A stretch of DNA of 64,000 nt from Flavobacterium ichthyis. GTDB lineage: Bacteria > Bacteroidota > Bacteroidia > Flavobacteriales > Flavobacteriaceae. Below, in pieces: positions 17,985-27,474 of the stretch. The DNA is taken from NCBI RefSeq assembly GCF_009915155.1, contig NZ_JAABLM010000006.1, forward strand, positions 124,001 through 188,000, read 5' to 3'. A program made the position numbers and the translations under genes. The notes beneath the pieces are model-generated. The model was not told the origin of the DNA and searched no databases. It saw nothing but the letters and a program-made list of their open reading frames with translations. How positions within the stretch are numbered: the stretch's first letter is position 1; every line of letters starts with the position of its first letter.

Positions 17985-19054
17985 GAATTCTGCAACTCAT
18001 CGATTCGCTTGAGGCGGGTGGAGCCGAAAGAATGGCAGTTAATTTTGCAAATGTTTTGGCAAAACAAGTTGAATTTTCAGGATTGGTTTGTACTCGTGCT
18101 GAAGGACCTTTGCAAAAAACACTTTCTAACGAAGCAGCGTATTTTTTCATGTGTAAAAAAAGTGCATTAGATTTTAAGGCGCTATATCGTTTACAATCTT
18201 TTGTAAAAAAAAATAAAGTTGAGATTATTCAAGCGCATTCGTCTTCGTTTTTTACAGCTGTCTTATTGAAAATTTTAATGCCCAAGCTAAAAATTTTTTG
18301 GCATGATCATTATGGGAATAGAAGTAATATGCCTCAGTTTTCGAGATATGTTCTACAAATATGTTCAATGTTTTTTACGGGAATTCTTGTAGTAAATGAG
18401 CATCTCAAAATTTGGGCACAGAAATATTTATCTTGTAAAAATATTATGTTCTTGGAAAACTTTATTTCGGAACAAAAAAGGTTGACGGGTCTTCATTTAC
18501 CTGGCGAAAATGGTAAAAGAATTATCCAAATTGCAAATTTAAAATATCCCAAAAATCATGTTCTGTCACTTGAAGTGGCGAAAATTGTGTCTGAAAAATA
18601 TCCGAATTGGACTTTTCATTTCATAGGAAAGGATTTTAAAGATGCGTATTCTGAAAATCTTGTTAAAATAATTGATGATAGTAATTTGAAAAGTCAAGTA
18701 TTTTTTCATTTTAATACTCAAATCGACGATTATATCAATCAAGCAGAAATTTGTATTTTAACTTCGGAATCAGAAGGTTTGCCCGTTTCTGTTTTAGAAT
18801 ATGGAAAATTTTCTAAAGCAGTTGTCGCCACCCAAGTCGGTCAGATTGATGTTGTGATTGAAAATGGTAAATCAGGTTTTTTAGTGCCGTCTGGCGAGGC
18901 CTCTATTTTTGCCGAAAAAGTTATTGAATTAATTGAAGATGAATCGCTACGAGAACAATTTGGCAAAAATCTTTTTCAAAAAGTAAAAAACAATTTTACT
19001 TTTGATGCGGTGTCCGATTCTTATTTTAATTTTATTAGAAGTGCCAAGCAATAA
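17981..19054 (+). CDS. Glycosyltransferase family 4 (GT-B)
   Basis: A 357-residue GT-B enzyme starting MRILQLIDSLEAGGAERMAV, the glycine-rich N-terminal loop of many family 4 transferases. HDHYGNRS lies near residue 107. The donor domain has IIQIANLKYPKNHVLSLEV, FHFIGKDF and TSESEGLPVSVLEYGKFSKA near 262, containing the E-x7-E motif. Its 3' end overlaps the polymerase-like gene. It probably adds an internal residue to the repeat unit. Confidence 0.88.
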   Translation: MRILQLIDSLEAGGAERMAVNFANVLAKQVEFSGLVCTRAEGPLQKTLSNEAAYFFMCKKSALDFKALYRLQSFVKKNKVEIIQAHSSSFFTAVLLKILMPKLKIFWHDHYGNRSNMPQFSRYVLQICSMFFTGILVVNEHLKIWAQKYLSCKNIMFLENFISEQKRLTGLHLPGENGKRIIQIANLKYPKNHVLSLEVAKIVSEKYPNWTFHFIGKDFKDAYSENLVKIIDDSNLKSQVFFHFNTQIDDYINQAEICILTSESEGLPVSVLEYGKFSKAVVATQVGQIDVVIENGKSGFLVPSGEASIFAEKVIELIEDESLREQFGKNLFQKVKNNFTFDAVSDSYFNFIRSAKQ

Positions 19055-20384
19055 TTTCAATTATTTTTTACTTTTAGGTGTTCATGCTTTTTTAGGTGTG
19101 CTGCTATATTTTATGCCTATTCTTGCTACACCTATTAGCTTGGCAATTTTTGGATTGGGGTTGCTGTACATTTTTAAAAATCAGAATAGGAACAATGAAA
19201 TTTTAATCGTGTGTGCCTATTTGGTTGGTGGTGAAGTTTTATTCAGGATGACAGGCGGAAATTTACTCAATGAAATTACGAAATATCAAGTTTTAGTGCT
19301 GTGTTTAATTGGGTTTTTTTACAGTGGTTTCTCCAGAAACGCTATGGCCTACTGGTTATTTATTTTGTTGCTCATTCCAGCAGTTGTAGTTTCCATCACT
19401 TCCTTAAATATTGAAACCAATATCCGTAAAGCCATTGCATTTAACATCGTAGGGCCTGTAACACTGGGAATTGCGGCTATTTATTGTTATCGACGCCTAA
19501 TAACTTTTGCTCAAATGCTCAACATCATTGTGGCGTTAGCATTGCCCATTTTTTCGATGTTGGTGTACTTACTATTGTACAATCCAAGCGTTCGGGATGT
19601 AGTTACCGGAACGACCTCAAATTTTGAAACTTCAGGAGGTTTTGGACCTAATCAAGTATCTACTATTTTAGGACTGGGCATGTTTTTATTTGCGACCTTA
19701 GTATTATTTCAGTCTAAATCTAAAATATTCTTAATTATTCATTTAGCATTGTTAGTAGTCATTTCCTTTAGAGCAATTGTAACGTTCTCTCGTGGAGGAG
19801 TGATTACCGGTGTGGTGATGATTGTTTTATTGCTGTTGATGATTTTTAGGAAAGGCAATAACGCCATGCGAACTCGTATCCTAATGATTTCAATTTTCAC
19901 CGGATTTTTGGCTGTAGGAATCTGGACCTATACTTCAATTCAAACTTCGGGTTTAATTGATAAAAGGTATGCCAATCAAGATGCTGCAGGACGTGAAAAG
20001 GCTGATGCTTTAGGAGGTAGAGAGGAAATTGCAAAAACTGAATTAGCCATGTTTTTAGAGAACCCCATATTTGGGATTGGGGTTGGAAAAAACAAAGAAT
20101 ATCGGGAAGAACAAACCGGGATTGTAGCTGCTTCGCACAACGAAATCACTAGATTATTGGCAGAACATGGGATGTTCGGGATTTTTGCAATACTGATTTT
20201 GTTAATTACACCGCTCGTATTATCAATCGATAATAAACAGCATATTTTATTATTTTCATTTTTTGCATTTTGGTTATTAACCATCAATCATGCCGCGATG
20301 CGAACGGCTTCTCCGGCGTTTATTTATGCACTTTCACTCTTAAAAATAACCGGTCTTGAAAAACCTGCTTTACATAGGGAATAA
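19041..20384 (+). CDS. O-antigen ligase/polymerase family membrane protein (Wzy/WaaL-like)
   Basis: A roughly 447-residue protein with about ten to twelve hydrophobic segments. The large loop after residue 300 contains AAGREKADALGGREEIAKTE and NPIFGIGVGKNKEYREEQTG, then ASHNEITRLLAEHGMFGIFA. This histidine-containing pattern is the Wzy_C/O-antigen ligase signature. Enzymes of this family polymerise or ligate undecaprenyl-linked repeats at the periplasmic face. The start is uncertain: GTG 19041 overlaps the previous gene by 14 bases, while TTG 19002 or ATG 19005 would overlap by about 50. Polymerase is favoured over ligase because it sits inside the repeat-unit gene cluster. Confidence 0.82.
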   Translation: MPSNNFNYFLLLGVHAFLGVLLYFMPILATPISLAIFGLGLLYIFKNQNRNNEILIVCAYLVGGEVLFRMTGGNLLNEITKYQVLVLCLIGFFYSGFSRNAMAYWLFILLLIPAVVVSITSLNIETNIRKAIAFNIVGPVTLGIAAIYCYRRLITFAQMLNIIVALALPIFSMLVYLLLYNPSVRDVVTGTTSNFETSGGFGPNQVSTILGLGMFLFATLVLFQSKSKIFLIIHLALLVVISFRAIVTFSRGGVITGVVMIVLLLLMIFRKGNNAMRTRILMISIFTGFLAVGIWTYTSIQTSGLIDKRYANQDAAGREKADALGGREEIAKTELAMFLENPIFGIGVGKNKEYREEQTGIVAASHNEITRLLAEHGMFGIFAILILLITPLVLSIDNKQHILLFSFFAFWLLTINHAAMRTASPAFIYALSLLKITGLEKPALHRE

Positions 20385-21363
20385 ACTTTCGGCACATGGG
20401 TTTTCACCTACTACGGTTGAAACTTTAGCGCCACTGTTGGGGAGCGAAGGATTTTCGGTACGGTCGGTTTCGAGCCAAAAAAATAAAATTTTACGTTTTG
20501 CCGAAATGCTTTTCAGTATTTGCAAATTCCGTAAAACAATTGATTTTGTGTTGATTGATACTTACAGCACAACCAACTTTTGGTATGCTTTTTACAGCGC
20601 AAAATTATGCATCCTGCTGAAAATAAAATATATTCCAATTCTGCACGGTGGAAATTTACCAAATCGACTTAAAACGAATTCTAAGCAATGCAAAATTCTT
20701 TTTGGAAAAGCTTATAAAATCGTGGCGCCTTCGGGTTACTTATTTTCTGTTTTTTATGAAAAATTTCCCCATACGGTTGCTATTCCAAATACCGTTTCAG
20801 TAGAAAATTACGAGTTTAAAAAAAGAGAAGTTTTTAAACCAAAGTTACTGTGGGTGCGATCATTTGCATCCATATACAATCCAAAAATGGCAATCGAAGT
20901 GCTTTCTCTGCTTCAGAAAAAATACCCCGAAGCTTCACTTTGCATGGTTGGACCAGAAAAAGATGGTTCCTTAAAAGCTGCTAAACTGTATGCCCAAAAA
21001 TTAGGAATTCAGGTTAAATTTACTGGAAAGCTAACCCAAAAACAATGGGCGAAACTAGCAGAAGAGTACGATTTTTTTATCAATACCACTCATTATGATA
21101 ATTTACCTGTAAGTTTAATAGAGAGTATGTTACTTGGTTTACCTATTATTTCTACCAATGTTGGCGGCATTCCATATCTTATTGAAAACGGGAAAACGGG
21201 GTTATTAGTGGCTGACAATGATGTAGATAACTTGGTAAAAAAACTTTCATTATTAATCGAAGACCAAGATTTAGCTGTAAATATAGCAACCAATGCTAAG
21301 ATCAAGGCAAATGATTTTTCTTGGGAAAATGTAAAACAAAAATGGATGAAAATATTAACATAA
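20356..21363 (+). CDS. Glycosyltransferase family 4 (GT-B)
   Basis: A 335-residue GT-B enzyme. The likely start is TTG 20356, overlapping the polymerase gene by 29 bases; MKNLLYIGNKLSAHGFSPTT matches the usual beginning of such enzymes and no better start follows. HGGNLPNRL near 96 and VAPSGYLF near 120 lie in the acceptor domain. The donor domain has LLWVRSFASIYNPKMAIEVL, SLCMVGPEKDGS and NLPVSLIESMLLGLPIISTN. The loop DNLPVSLIE replaces the first Glu of E-x7-E by Asp. It is the last GT before the initiating transferase gene. Confidence 0.86.
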   Translation: MKNLLYIGNKLSAHGFSPTTVETLAPLLGSEGFSVRSVSSQKNKILRFAEMLFSICKFRKTIDFVLIDTYSTTNFWYAFYSAKLCILLKIKYIPILHGGNLPNRLKTNSKQCKILFGKAYKIVAPSGYLFSVFYEKFPHTVAIPNTVSVENYEFKKREVFKPKLLWVRSFASIYNPKMAIEVLSLLQKKYPEASLCMVGPEKDGSLKAAKLYAQKLGIQVKFTGKLTQKQWAKLAEEYDFFINTTHYDNLPVSLIESMLLGLPIISTNVGGIPYLIENGKTGLLVADNDVDNLVKKLSLLIEDQDLAVNIATNAKIKANDFSWENVKQKWMKILT

Positions 21364-21427
21364 ATAAACTTTTTTTAAATGTAAAGCATTAACTTGCAAC
21401 TGTTTTTTCCATACAAATTTTACTTTA

Positions 21428-22810
21428 ATGCAAAACCACAAGAAGAAAATACATTTTGAAATTTCGGAAAGGAAAATTTTGCTTCGTATTTTCGATGTAA
21501 TTGCAGTAGCGTTTGCCTTACTAGTGGTGTCTAAATTGCTTAATTTTAGGTATTTTGATGCTAATAGTGTACAATCTATTTTATTGTTAGGATTGTATAT
21601 TAACGTCATTGGAACCGTTTTTGAGATCTACAATTTGCAAGTAGCTTCTAACCAGTTTCAAATCATTAGAAGTATATTACTCACTTCAGCCACAACGGTG
21701 TTAGTGTTTTTATTAACACCAATATTAACCCCAGTTTTACCATCTAATCGTTTACAAATTGTTTACTTTTTTTTAGCGATTACTTCATCACTTTTAATAT
21801 GGCGTATATTTTACCAAACTTTTTTAGGCTCAAAAAGATTTCTTAAAAAAGTTGTGATTGTATGTGATGGTAGTCAATTAGATGAACTGACACAATCTCT
21901 GCAAAAAGTTGATCCACATTATAAAATATTAGGATTTATTAATACAGGAAAGAATACAGATTCTAGCTCAACTTTAGAATGTTTATCTATCGAAGATTTG
22001 AATATGTTTAGTCGTACCAATGGTATTTCGGAAATTGTTATTGCTTCTCAAAAAACTGATGGAATTACCGTAGCTATTTATAACGAATTATTAAATTTAT
22101 TAGAGCAAGGTTTTATCATTCGCGAATATACACAGGTGTACGAAAATATCACACAACGTATTCCGGTTCAATACGTTGGCAAAGATTTCTACCGTTATTT
22201 TCCATTTAGCCGAAGCAATCAAAATCGTTTGTACCTTATTTTTGCCCGAATGATGGAAATATTGATATCATTGTGCGGAATTTTGGTAGGAATTTGTCTC
22301 TTACCGATTGTTTTGATTGGAAATTTGGTAAGTAATCGTGGGCCGCTTTTTTACACTCAAGAACGTATTGGAAAAAACGGAATTCCTTTTAAGATTTACA
22401 AATTTAGGACAATGGTTCGTAATGCCGAAAACGGTACCCCAATATTTGCGACTCAAAATGACCATCGCATTACACCATTTGGAAAATTTTTAAGAAAAAC
22501 CAGAATTGATGAATTCCCTCAATTTCTTAACGTGCTCAAAAATGATATGGCAATCATTGGACCGCGACCAGAAAGACCAGCTTTTGTAAAACAAATTGCC
22601 GAAGAAATGCCCTTTTACCAAACCAGGCACGTAATTAAACCGGGACTTACAGGTTGGGCTCAAGTGAATTATTCTTATGGAGATTCCATCAAAGACAGCT
22701 TAATCAAGCTCCAATATGATTTATATTACATCAAGCATCGCAGTATTTTTCTTGATGTAAACATTACCATCAAAACCATTTCCACTATTTTATTTTATCG
22801 TGGTCAATAA
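21428..22810 (+). CDS. Undecaprenyl-phosphate sugar phosphotransferase (WcaJ/WbaP type)
   Basis: A 460-residue polyprenyl glycosylphosphotransferase that starts repeat-unit synthesis by moving a sugar-1-phosphate onto undecaprenyl phosphate. The N-terminal half has four to five hydrophobic segments and a CoA-binding-like domain (about 130-220, VVIVCDGSQLDELTQSL). The C-terminal bacterial sugar transferase domain (about 265-460) shows one membrane helix, then RIGKNGIPFKIYKFRTMVRN, RKTRIDEFPQFLNVLKNDMA and IGPRPERPAFV, all catalytic-core motifs. It closes the polysaccharide locus. Its stop codon abuts the stop of the convergent Lnb-like gene with no base between them. Confidence 0.92.
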   Translation: MQNHKKKIHFEISERKILLRIFDVIAVAFALLVVSKLLNFRYFDANSVQSILLLGLYINVIGTVFEIYNLQVASNQFQIIRSILLTSATTVLVFLLTPILTPVLPSNRLQIVYFFLAITSSLLIWRIFYQTFLGSKRFLKKVVIVCDGSQLDELTQSLQKVDPHYKILGFINTGKNTDSSSTLECLSIEDLNMFSRTNGISEIVIASQKTDGITVAIYNELLNLLEQGFIIREYTQVYENITQRIPVQYVGKDFYRYFPFSRSNQNRLYLIFARMMEILISLCGILVGICLLPIVLIGNLVSNRGPLFYTQERIGKNGIPFKIYKFRTMVRNAENGTPIFATQNDHRITPFGKFLRKTRIDEFPQFLNVLKNDMAIIGPRPERPAFVKQIAEEMPFYQTRHVIKPGLTGWAQVNYSYGDSIKDSLIKLQYDLYYIKHRSIFLDVNITIKTISTILFYRGQ

Positions 22811-23923
22811 TCACCTTATGACCTGAGTATTTTTTGCGAAAGCGAACCTGAATAAAAAATATCCAGCCGTTATCATAACAGGAAATAATAGCCAAAATTG
22901 GTCACGGGTAATCACAATAGTGAAATAAATAGCTAAGCAAATTAAAGTGACAATAGCCGTTAATTTTAGAGGTTTTTGTTTTTTCCGAAGTAGAAAAATT
23001 GCCGTCAAAATGTGGATTGGGTTGAAAAGCAAAATATTGTAATTAGCCAAAACTTCCTCATGTAACGAATAAAAACCTACTGATGAAAGGAATACCCCAA
23101 ATATTCCCAATAACATAAAAAAGAAAGCCGTGAGGTATTTTTTTCTAAAAATGATTACTGACAAAATCGCCATCGCATAGGTAATTGGATTATTCCAAAT
23201 TGATTTTGAAGTTACGGGTTGTGCTTCAAATAAAATTTCGGTATTGGTGGTGAGTGGTTTTCCGTTAAATTTTGTGGTTCTAAGGACTTCGAGCAATTCA
23301 AGTGGAAGAAATAACTTTTCGGCAGGTTGATCAGTCTTGTTCCCAAAAATAATATTTACACCTAATTGCTGGTAAAAATTTTTGCTCAGGTAAGGATTTA
23401 AAATTTCTCTATAGGTTTCGTTAACTGGTTTTTTAGTGTCGATGATTTTGCCTCCCAAAACTTTATTGACTTCATCAATTACCATCGTAGTGCAATTTCT
23501 ATCAATAAATTTATAAGTGTAAAAGCGCTCGTTAGAAAATAATATTTGGTTTAAATTATCAAATAATTGTTGCTTTTGCGCAAGCGTTAAATCTAGCGTT
23601 TGCTCATAAACCGAACGATTTTCCTGACGGTAATTTTCTAAAAAGGAAGCGTAAGAATTAGTGGCTACAAAATATTGCAAATCGCCTTTTACAAATTTTG
23701 CTAAAAAATAAGGCGTGTTAAAATCAAAATAACCAAAATTATAAACGATGTCAATAGCGCGCTTTTGATCTTTCACGCGTAAACCGGTATGACCGTAAAG
23801 CGTGTGAGATTCGTTAGCAGTTCCAACAGTTAGGATGCTTACTTGGGCATTTTCGCTTAGGGTATTTTGCGCGGAAACTATTTGCGTAAGCGATAAAAAA
23901 AGAAACAGAAAAATCTTTGACAT
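22811..23923 (-). CDS. DUF4105 protein, Lnb-like lipoprotein N-acyltransferase candidate
   Basis: A 370-residue protein with a signal peptide (MSKIFLFLFLSLTQIVSAQ), a periplasmic DUF4105 domain (about 25-230) and about five hydrophobic segments from about 240 to 365. The DUF4105 domain shows ESHTLYGHTGLRV near 40 and FIDRNCTTMV near 142, placing a conserved His and Cys as in thiol hydrolases and acyltransferases. As I recall, this domain was renamed for Lnb, the enzyme that N-acylates lipoproteins in Bacteroides, which lacks Lnt. This homologue may have that role, but several DUF4105 paralogues exist in these genomes. It has a near-consensus -7 box (GATATTTG) 18 bases upstream. Confidence 0.75.
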   Translation of the reverse strand: MSKIFLFLFLSLTQIVSAQNTLSENAQVSILTVGTANESHTLYGHTGLRVKDQKRAIDIVYNFGYFDFNTPYFLAKFVKGDLQYFVATNSYASFLENYRQENRSVYEQTLDLTLAQKQQLFDNLNQILFSNERFYTYKFIDRNCTTMVIDEVNKVLGGKIIDTKKPVNETYREILNPYLSKNFYQQLGVNIIFGNKTDQPAEKLFLPLELLEVLRTTKFNGKPLTTNTEILFEAQPVTSKSIWNNPITYAMAILSVIIFRKKYLTAFFFMLLGIFGVFLSSVGFYSLHEEVLANYNILLFNPIHILTAIFLLRKKQKPLKLTAIVTLICLAIYFTIVITRDQFWLLFPVMITAGYFLFRFAFAKNTQVIR

Positions 23924-23987
23924 AAGCGTAAATTGTAGCGCAAATATCCTTAAAAGAATTTACTTTTTGCTTAATTGTTTTACAAAA

Positions 23988-24014
23988 AAAAGGCGGAAAC
24001 CAGTTCCGCCTTTT
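23988..24014 (-). terminator. Rho-independent terminator after the catalase/ADH operon
   Basis: An 11-base stem (AAAAGGCGGAA with TTCCGCCTTTT) with a five-base loop is followed on the minus strand by a T-run. It lies directly after the dehydrogenase gene. Confidence 0.8.
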
Positions 24015-24019
24015 AAATT

Positions 24020-25189
24020 TTATGCCCAAGGATCGAGCACCACTTTTACACAACCATCTTCTTTTTTATCGAAAATATCGTATGCGTGTGAAATTTTGGA
24101 GAGAGGTAAACGATGAGTAATGATGTCCTCCAATTTTACTTTACCTTCGGTAACATAACCCAAAAGTTTGTCAATATGTTTGTGGGCTGGAGCTTGCCCG
24201 CCACGAATGCTAATGCCTTTGTCGAAAAATTGCCCGATGGGAAAATTGTCATAAGTGGTAGGATAGACGCCCAAAACCGACACGATTCCGCCTCGACGAA
24301 CGGCACTCATGCAAGCTTCCAACACTTTTACTGAACCTTTTTCAAAGTTAATGACGGCTTTTGCACGATCTAATAAATTTCTATCGGGTTCAAATCCCAC
24401 GGCATCAACACATACGTCAGCCCCTCGACCTTGCGTTAAATCTCTGATTTGTTCCACAACATCTTTGGCACCATTTTCCCACTGAATCGTTTCACAACCT
24501 GCAGTTTCTCTGGCTTTGTCTAATCGATATTTTACGGTGTCAACAATTATAACTCGAGCAGCACCACGAAGCCATGCACTTTTTGCAGCCATAATTCCTA
24601 CGGGACCTGCACCAAAAATCGCCACGGTTTCACCTCCTTTTACATTACCCCAGTCGATCCCGGAATAACCTGTTGGGAAAATATCAGTTAAAAATAAAAC
24701 TTGGTCATCGGTTAAATTATCCGGCACTTTTCTGGGGCCGAAATTAGCGTAAGGCACTCGAACATATTCGGCTTGACCGCCGTCATAACCGCCATACAAA
24801 TCTGTATAGCCGAACAAAGCGCCACCTTTTTCGGTGAGCAAACCTCCTTCGGGACCGTAATGTTCCGGATTGGAATTTTCACAATGTCCGGGCAAATCGT
24901 GGTTGCAGAAAAAACAGCCACCACAAGCGATGGGAAACGGCACAACCACACGATCGCCACGTTTGAGATTAGTAACACCACGACCTACTTCTTCCACAAT
25001 TCCCATAAATTCATGACCTAAAACCATCGGTCGCGGTTGCGGAAACCCTCCTGAAAAAATATGTAAATCGCTTCCGCAAATGGCTGTAGAAGTCACCTTT
25101 AAAATAATGTCCTGTTGGTCTTTGATAATTGGATCGTCAACGGTATCGTATTTTATTGATCCCGGACCGTGAAAAACAGCTGCTTTCAT
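24020..25189 (-). CDS. Zinc-dependent alcohol dehydrogenase (formaldehyde dehydrogenase-like)
   Basis: A 389-residue medium-chain dehydrogenase. Catalytic zinc ligands are in ICGSDLHIFSG (Cys near 38) and LGHEFMGIVEEVG (His near 58). A structural zinc loop follows, CGGCFFCNHDLPGHC. The Rossmann glycine motif is IFGAGPVGIMAA. The insert YGGYDGGQAEYVRVPYANFG and the long C-terminal region place it with glutathione-independent formaldehyde dehydrogenase-like enzymes, often found beside stress genes. It lies 12 bases after the large catalase gene and before a terminator, so the two form a probable oxidative/aldehyde stress operon. The true substrate is unknown. Confidence 0.9.
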   Translation of the reverse strand: MKAAVFHGPGSIKYDTVDDPIIKDQQDIILKVTSTAICGSDLHIFSGGFPQPRPMVLGHEFMGIVEEVGRGVTNLKRGDRVVVPFPIACGGCFFCNHDLPGHCENSNPEHYGPEGGLLTEKGGALFGYTDLYGGYDGGQAEYVRVPYANFGPRKVPDNLTDDQVLFLTDIFPTGYSGIDWGNVKGGETVAIFGAGPVGIMAAKSAWLRGAARVIIVDTVKYRLDKARETAGCETIQWENGAKDVVEQIRDLTQGRGADVCVDAVGFEPDRNLLDRAKAVINFEKGSVKVLEACMSAVRRGGIVSVLGVYPTTYDNFPIGQFFDKGISIRGGQAPAHKHIDKLLGYVTEGKVKLEDIITHRLPLSKISHAYDIFDKKEDGCVKVVLDPWA

Positions 25190-25201
25190 ATCTTTTTTTT
25201 T

Positions 25202-27367
25202 TTAATTTAAAATTTTTTCACGTTCCCAAATGCGATGTTTCGCCAAAGCATTGACGAAGTTTTCAGTGAGTTGTGTTTTATTTTCTTTTTCCGAAAAAAC
25301 ACCTGCCGGAAGTTTTTGGTCTGATGTTATATTTTTACCAATATCAGAATTAGAAATAATATGAATTCCCTCATTTTCAGCGGCAATTGGTTTACAATGT
25401 TTGAACGCATCATTGATAAATTCTGCTGTTTGGGGTTGCTGTACTAATTTTTCCACACTTTCTTTTCCCGAAGGAATAAACACGCCATCGAATACAACAG
25501 AAGTAGTTGAAAGCAGGTTAAAATCAACCTTTAAAGTGTTTCCAGAATCGCATTTGATGGAATTGGCATTCGTGCCAATTATTTTCACTACAGCATTTTT
25601 AGATTCCAATTCATTTTTCATGATATTTACAGAATCTTCATTCACCCCATCCGAACACAAAAACGCAATCATTCTCGTTGCAATATCATTTGGATTAGTA
25701 GGATTTTCGATCATGCTTAACGCTTTGGAAAGTGTTTCAGGTTTTTTCGCAGTTGTCGGTTCGTGTTTTTGAGAATCGGTATCGGCACCAATTCCTTGGT
25801 TGATTGGTTTTTCAATTTCTTTGATGACAATGCCTAAACTTGCCGCTACTTCTTTCGCTAAATTTTCGTTTATTTTTGCCAATAATCCCACCATCCGTTC
25901 GCGAATGACAACCGTTTCTACCTTGCTCAATTCAAATTTTAGAGCATTGGCAATATGTTGTTTCTCGGTTTCATTTTGACTTTCATAAAATAAAACGGCT
26001 TGGCTAAAATGATCTTTAAAACTTTCGCTTCGTTCCCGAATTTTTTTGGCGTCAATACGTTCTTCATAACTGGTGAAACCGCCTTCAGCCATTTTGGCTT
26101 GGTATGGACAACCGCCACCTAATGAGTTGGGAAAATAGCTGACTCTTCCGGTATTGATTTCTTGTCGCATGTGACCGTCACGTTGGTTATTGTGCATGGC
26201 ATTGATGGGACGGTTTATGGGAATTTCATGAAAATTTGGACTTCCCAAACGGGACAATTGTGTATCAGTATATGAAAATAATCGACCTTGTAATAACGGA
26301 TCATTTGTAAAATCAATTCCCGGAACTACGTGACCCGGATGAAAGGCAACTTGTTCTGTTTCGGCGAAAAAATTGTCCGGATTTTTATTAAGTACCATTT
26401 TACCTATTAACGTTACCGGAACTAATTCTTCCGGAACAATTTTAGTAGGATCTAATAAGTCGAAATCAAATTTATGCTCATCTTCTTCCGGAATCAATTG
26501 CACGCCAAGTTCCCATTCCGGATAATTGCCGTTTTCGATGGCTTCCCATAAATCTCTACGATGAAAATCTGGATCTTTTCCAGAAATTTTTTGTGCTTCA
26601 TCCCAAACGACTGCGTGGGTTCCTAATTTGGGTTTCCAATGAAATTTTACAAAAGTGGATTTATTTTCCGCATTGATAAAGCGAAAAGTATGGACGCCGA
26701 AACCTTCCATCATGCGGTAACTTCTGGGAATCGCACGGTCAGACATTGCCCACATGATCATGTGCATGGATTCTGGCATGAGGGAAATAAAATCCCAAAA
26801 AGTGTCGTGAGCTGATGCTGCTTGCGGCATCTCGTGATGGGGTTCGGGTTTTACCGCATGAATTAAATCCGGGAATTTTGAGGCGTCTTGGATAAAAAAG
26901 ACGGGAACATTATTTCCGACCAAGTCATAATTCCCTTCTTCAGTATAAAATTTTACGGCAAATCCACGAACGTCACGAGCCAAATCGGTCGAACCTCTGA
27001 ATCCTGCAACGGTCGAAAATCTAACAAAAACAGGCGTGATAGAATTGGGATCTTGAAGAAATCTAGCTTTGGTATATTGAGAAATGTTGCCGTAAGGCTG
27101 AAAATATCCATGAGCAGCAGAACCTCTCGCGTGAACAATTCTTTCCGGAATGCGTTCGTGGTCAAAATGGGTTATTTTTTCGCGTAAAATAAAATCTTCT
27201 AATAAGGAAGGTCCTCTGTCTCCAGCTTTCAACGAATTGTTGTCGTCATTGATTTTAACACCTTGATTTGTGGTGAGGTATTGGTCATGACCAAAAGATT
27301 TTTCGGGTGCTAAATCTTGCTGTTTTTTGTTGAAAGGTTCGCTGGAGTTTGTGTATTTTTTTTTCAT
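25202..27367 (-). CDS. katE: Large-subunit catalase with C-terminal DJ-1/PfpI-like domain (HPII type)
   Basis: A 721-residue clade 2 catalase that dismutates hydrogen peroxide with a heme. Seen: [19 protein letters not shown] (distal catalytic His near 82), [20 protein letters not shown] (distal Asn), [20 protein letters not shown], and [20 protein letters not shown] with the proximal heme-ligand Tyr. The last ~160 residues form a class I glutamine amidotransferase-like domain ([20 protein letters not shown]), as in E. coli HPII. The length suits that class. It is the first gene of a two-gene operon with the dehydrogenase. A perfect -7 box lies about 100 bases upstream. It is probably cytoplasmic; no signal peptide is seen. 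Confidence 0.93.
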   Translation of the reverse strand: MKKKYTNSSEPFNKKQQDLAPEKSFGHDQYLTTNQGVKINDDNNSLKAGDRGPSLLEDFILREKITHFDHERIPERIVHARGSAAHGYFQPYGNISQYTKARFLQDPNSITPVFVRFSTVAGFRGSTDLARDVRGFAVKFYTEEGNYDLVGNNVPVFFIQDASKFPDLIHAVKPEPHHEMPQAASAHDTFWDFISLMPESMHMIMWAMSDRAIPRSYRMMEGFGVHTFRFINAENKSTFVKFHWKPKLGTHAVVWDEAQKISGKDPDFHRRDLWEAIENGNYPEWELGVQLIPEEDEHKFDFDLLDPTKIVPEELVPVTLIGKMVLNKNPDNFFAETEQVAFHPGHVVPGIDFTNDPLLQGRLFSYTDTQLSRLGSPNFHEIPINRPINAMHNNQRDGHMRQEINTGRVSYFPNSLGGGCPYQAKMAEGGFTSYEERIDAKKIRERSESFKDHFSQAVLFYESQNETEKQHIANALKFELSKVETVVIRERMVGLLAKINENLAKEVAASLGIVIKEIEKPINQGIGADTDSQKHEPTTAKKPETLSKALSMIENPTNPNDIATRMIAFLCSDGVNEDSVNIMKNELESKNAVVKIIGTNANSIKCDSGNTLKVDFNLLSTTSVVFDGVFIPSGKESVEKLVQQPQTAEFINDAFKHCKPIAAENEGIHIISNSDIGKNITSDQKLPAGVFSEKENKTQLTENFVNALAKHRIWEREKILN

Positions 27368-27466
27368 TGGTGGCAGTTTAAAGATTGATAATCATAAAGT
27401 TGACTATTTTTATCTTTAATCTGCTTACACGATTTGACGAAAAAATTGTATTATTTACTCACGAAA

Positions 27467-27474
27467 CAAAGTTA
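27467..27474 (-). promoter_or_regulatory. Possible -7 promoter element of the catalase operon
   Basis: Minus-strand TAACTTTG matches TAnnTTTG and lies 100 bases before the catalase ATG, overlapping the stop codon of the gene upstream. The -33 box is weak, so this is tentative. Confidence 0.4.

Noticed and set aside
1..22810. Wzx flippase or ABC exporter of the polysaccharide locus
   Set aside because: None of the visible membrane proteins has a flippase pattern; it may lie upstream of the window. The protein at 7052 looks more like a GT-C transferase.
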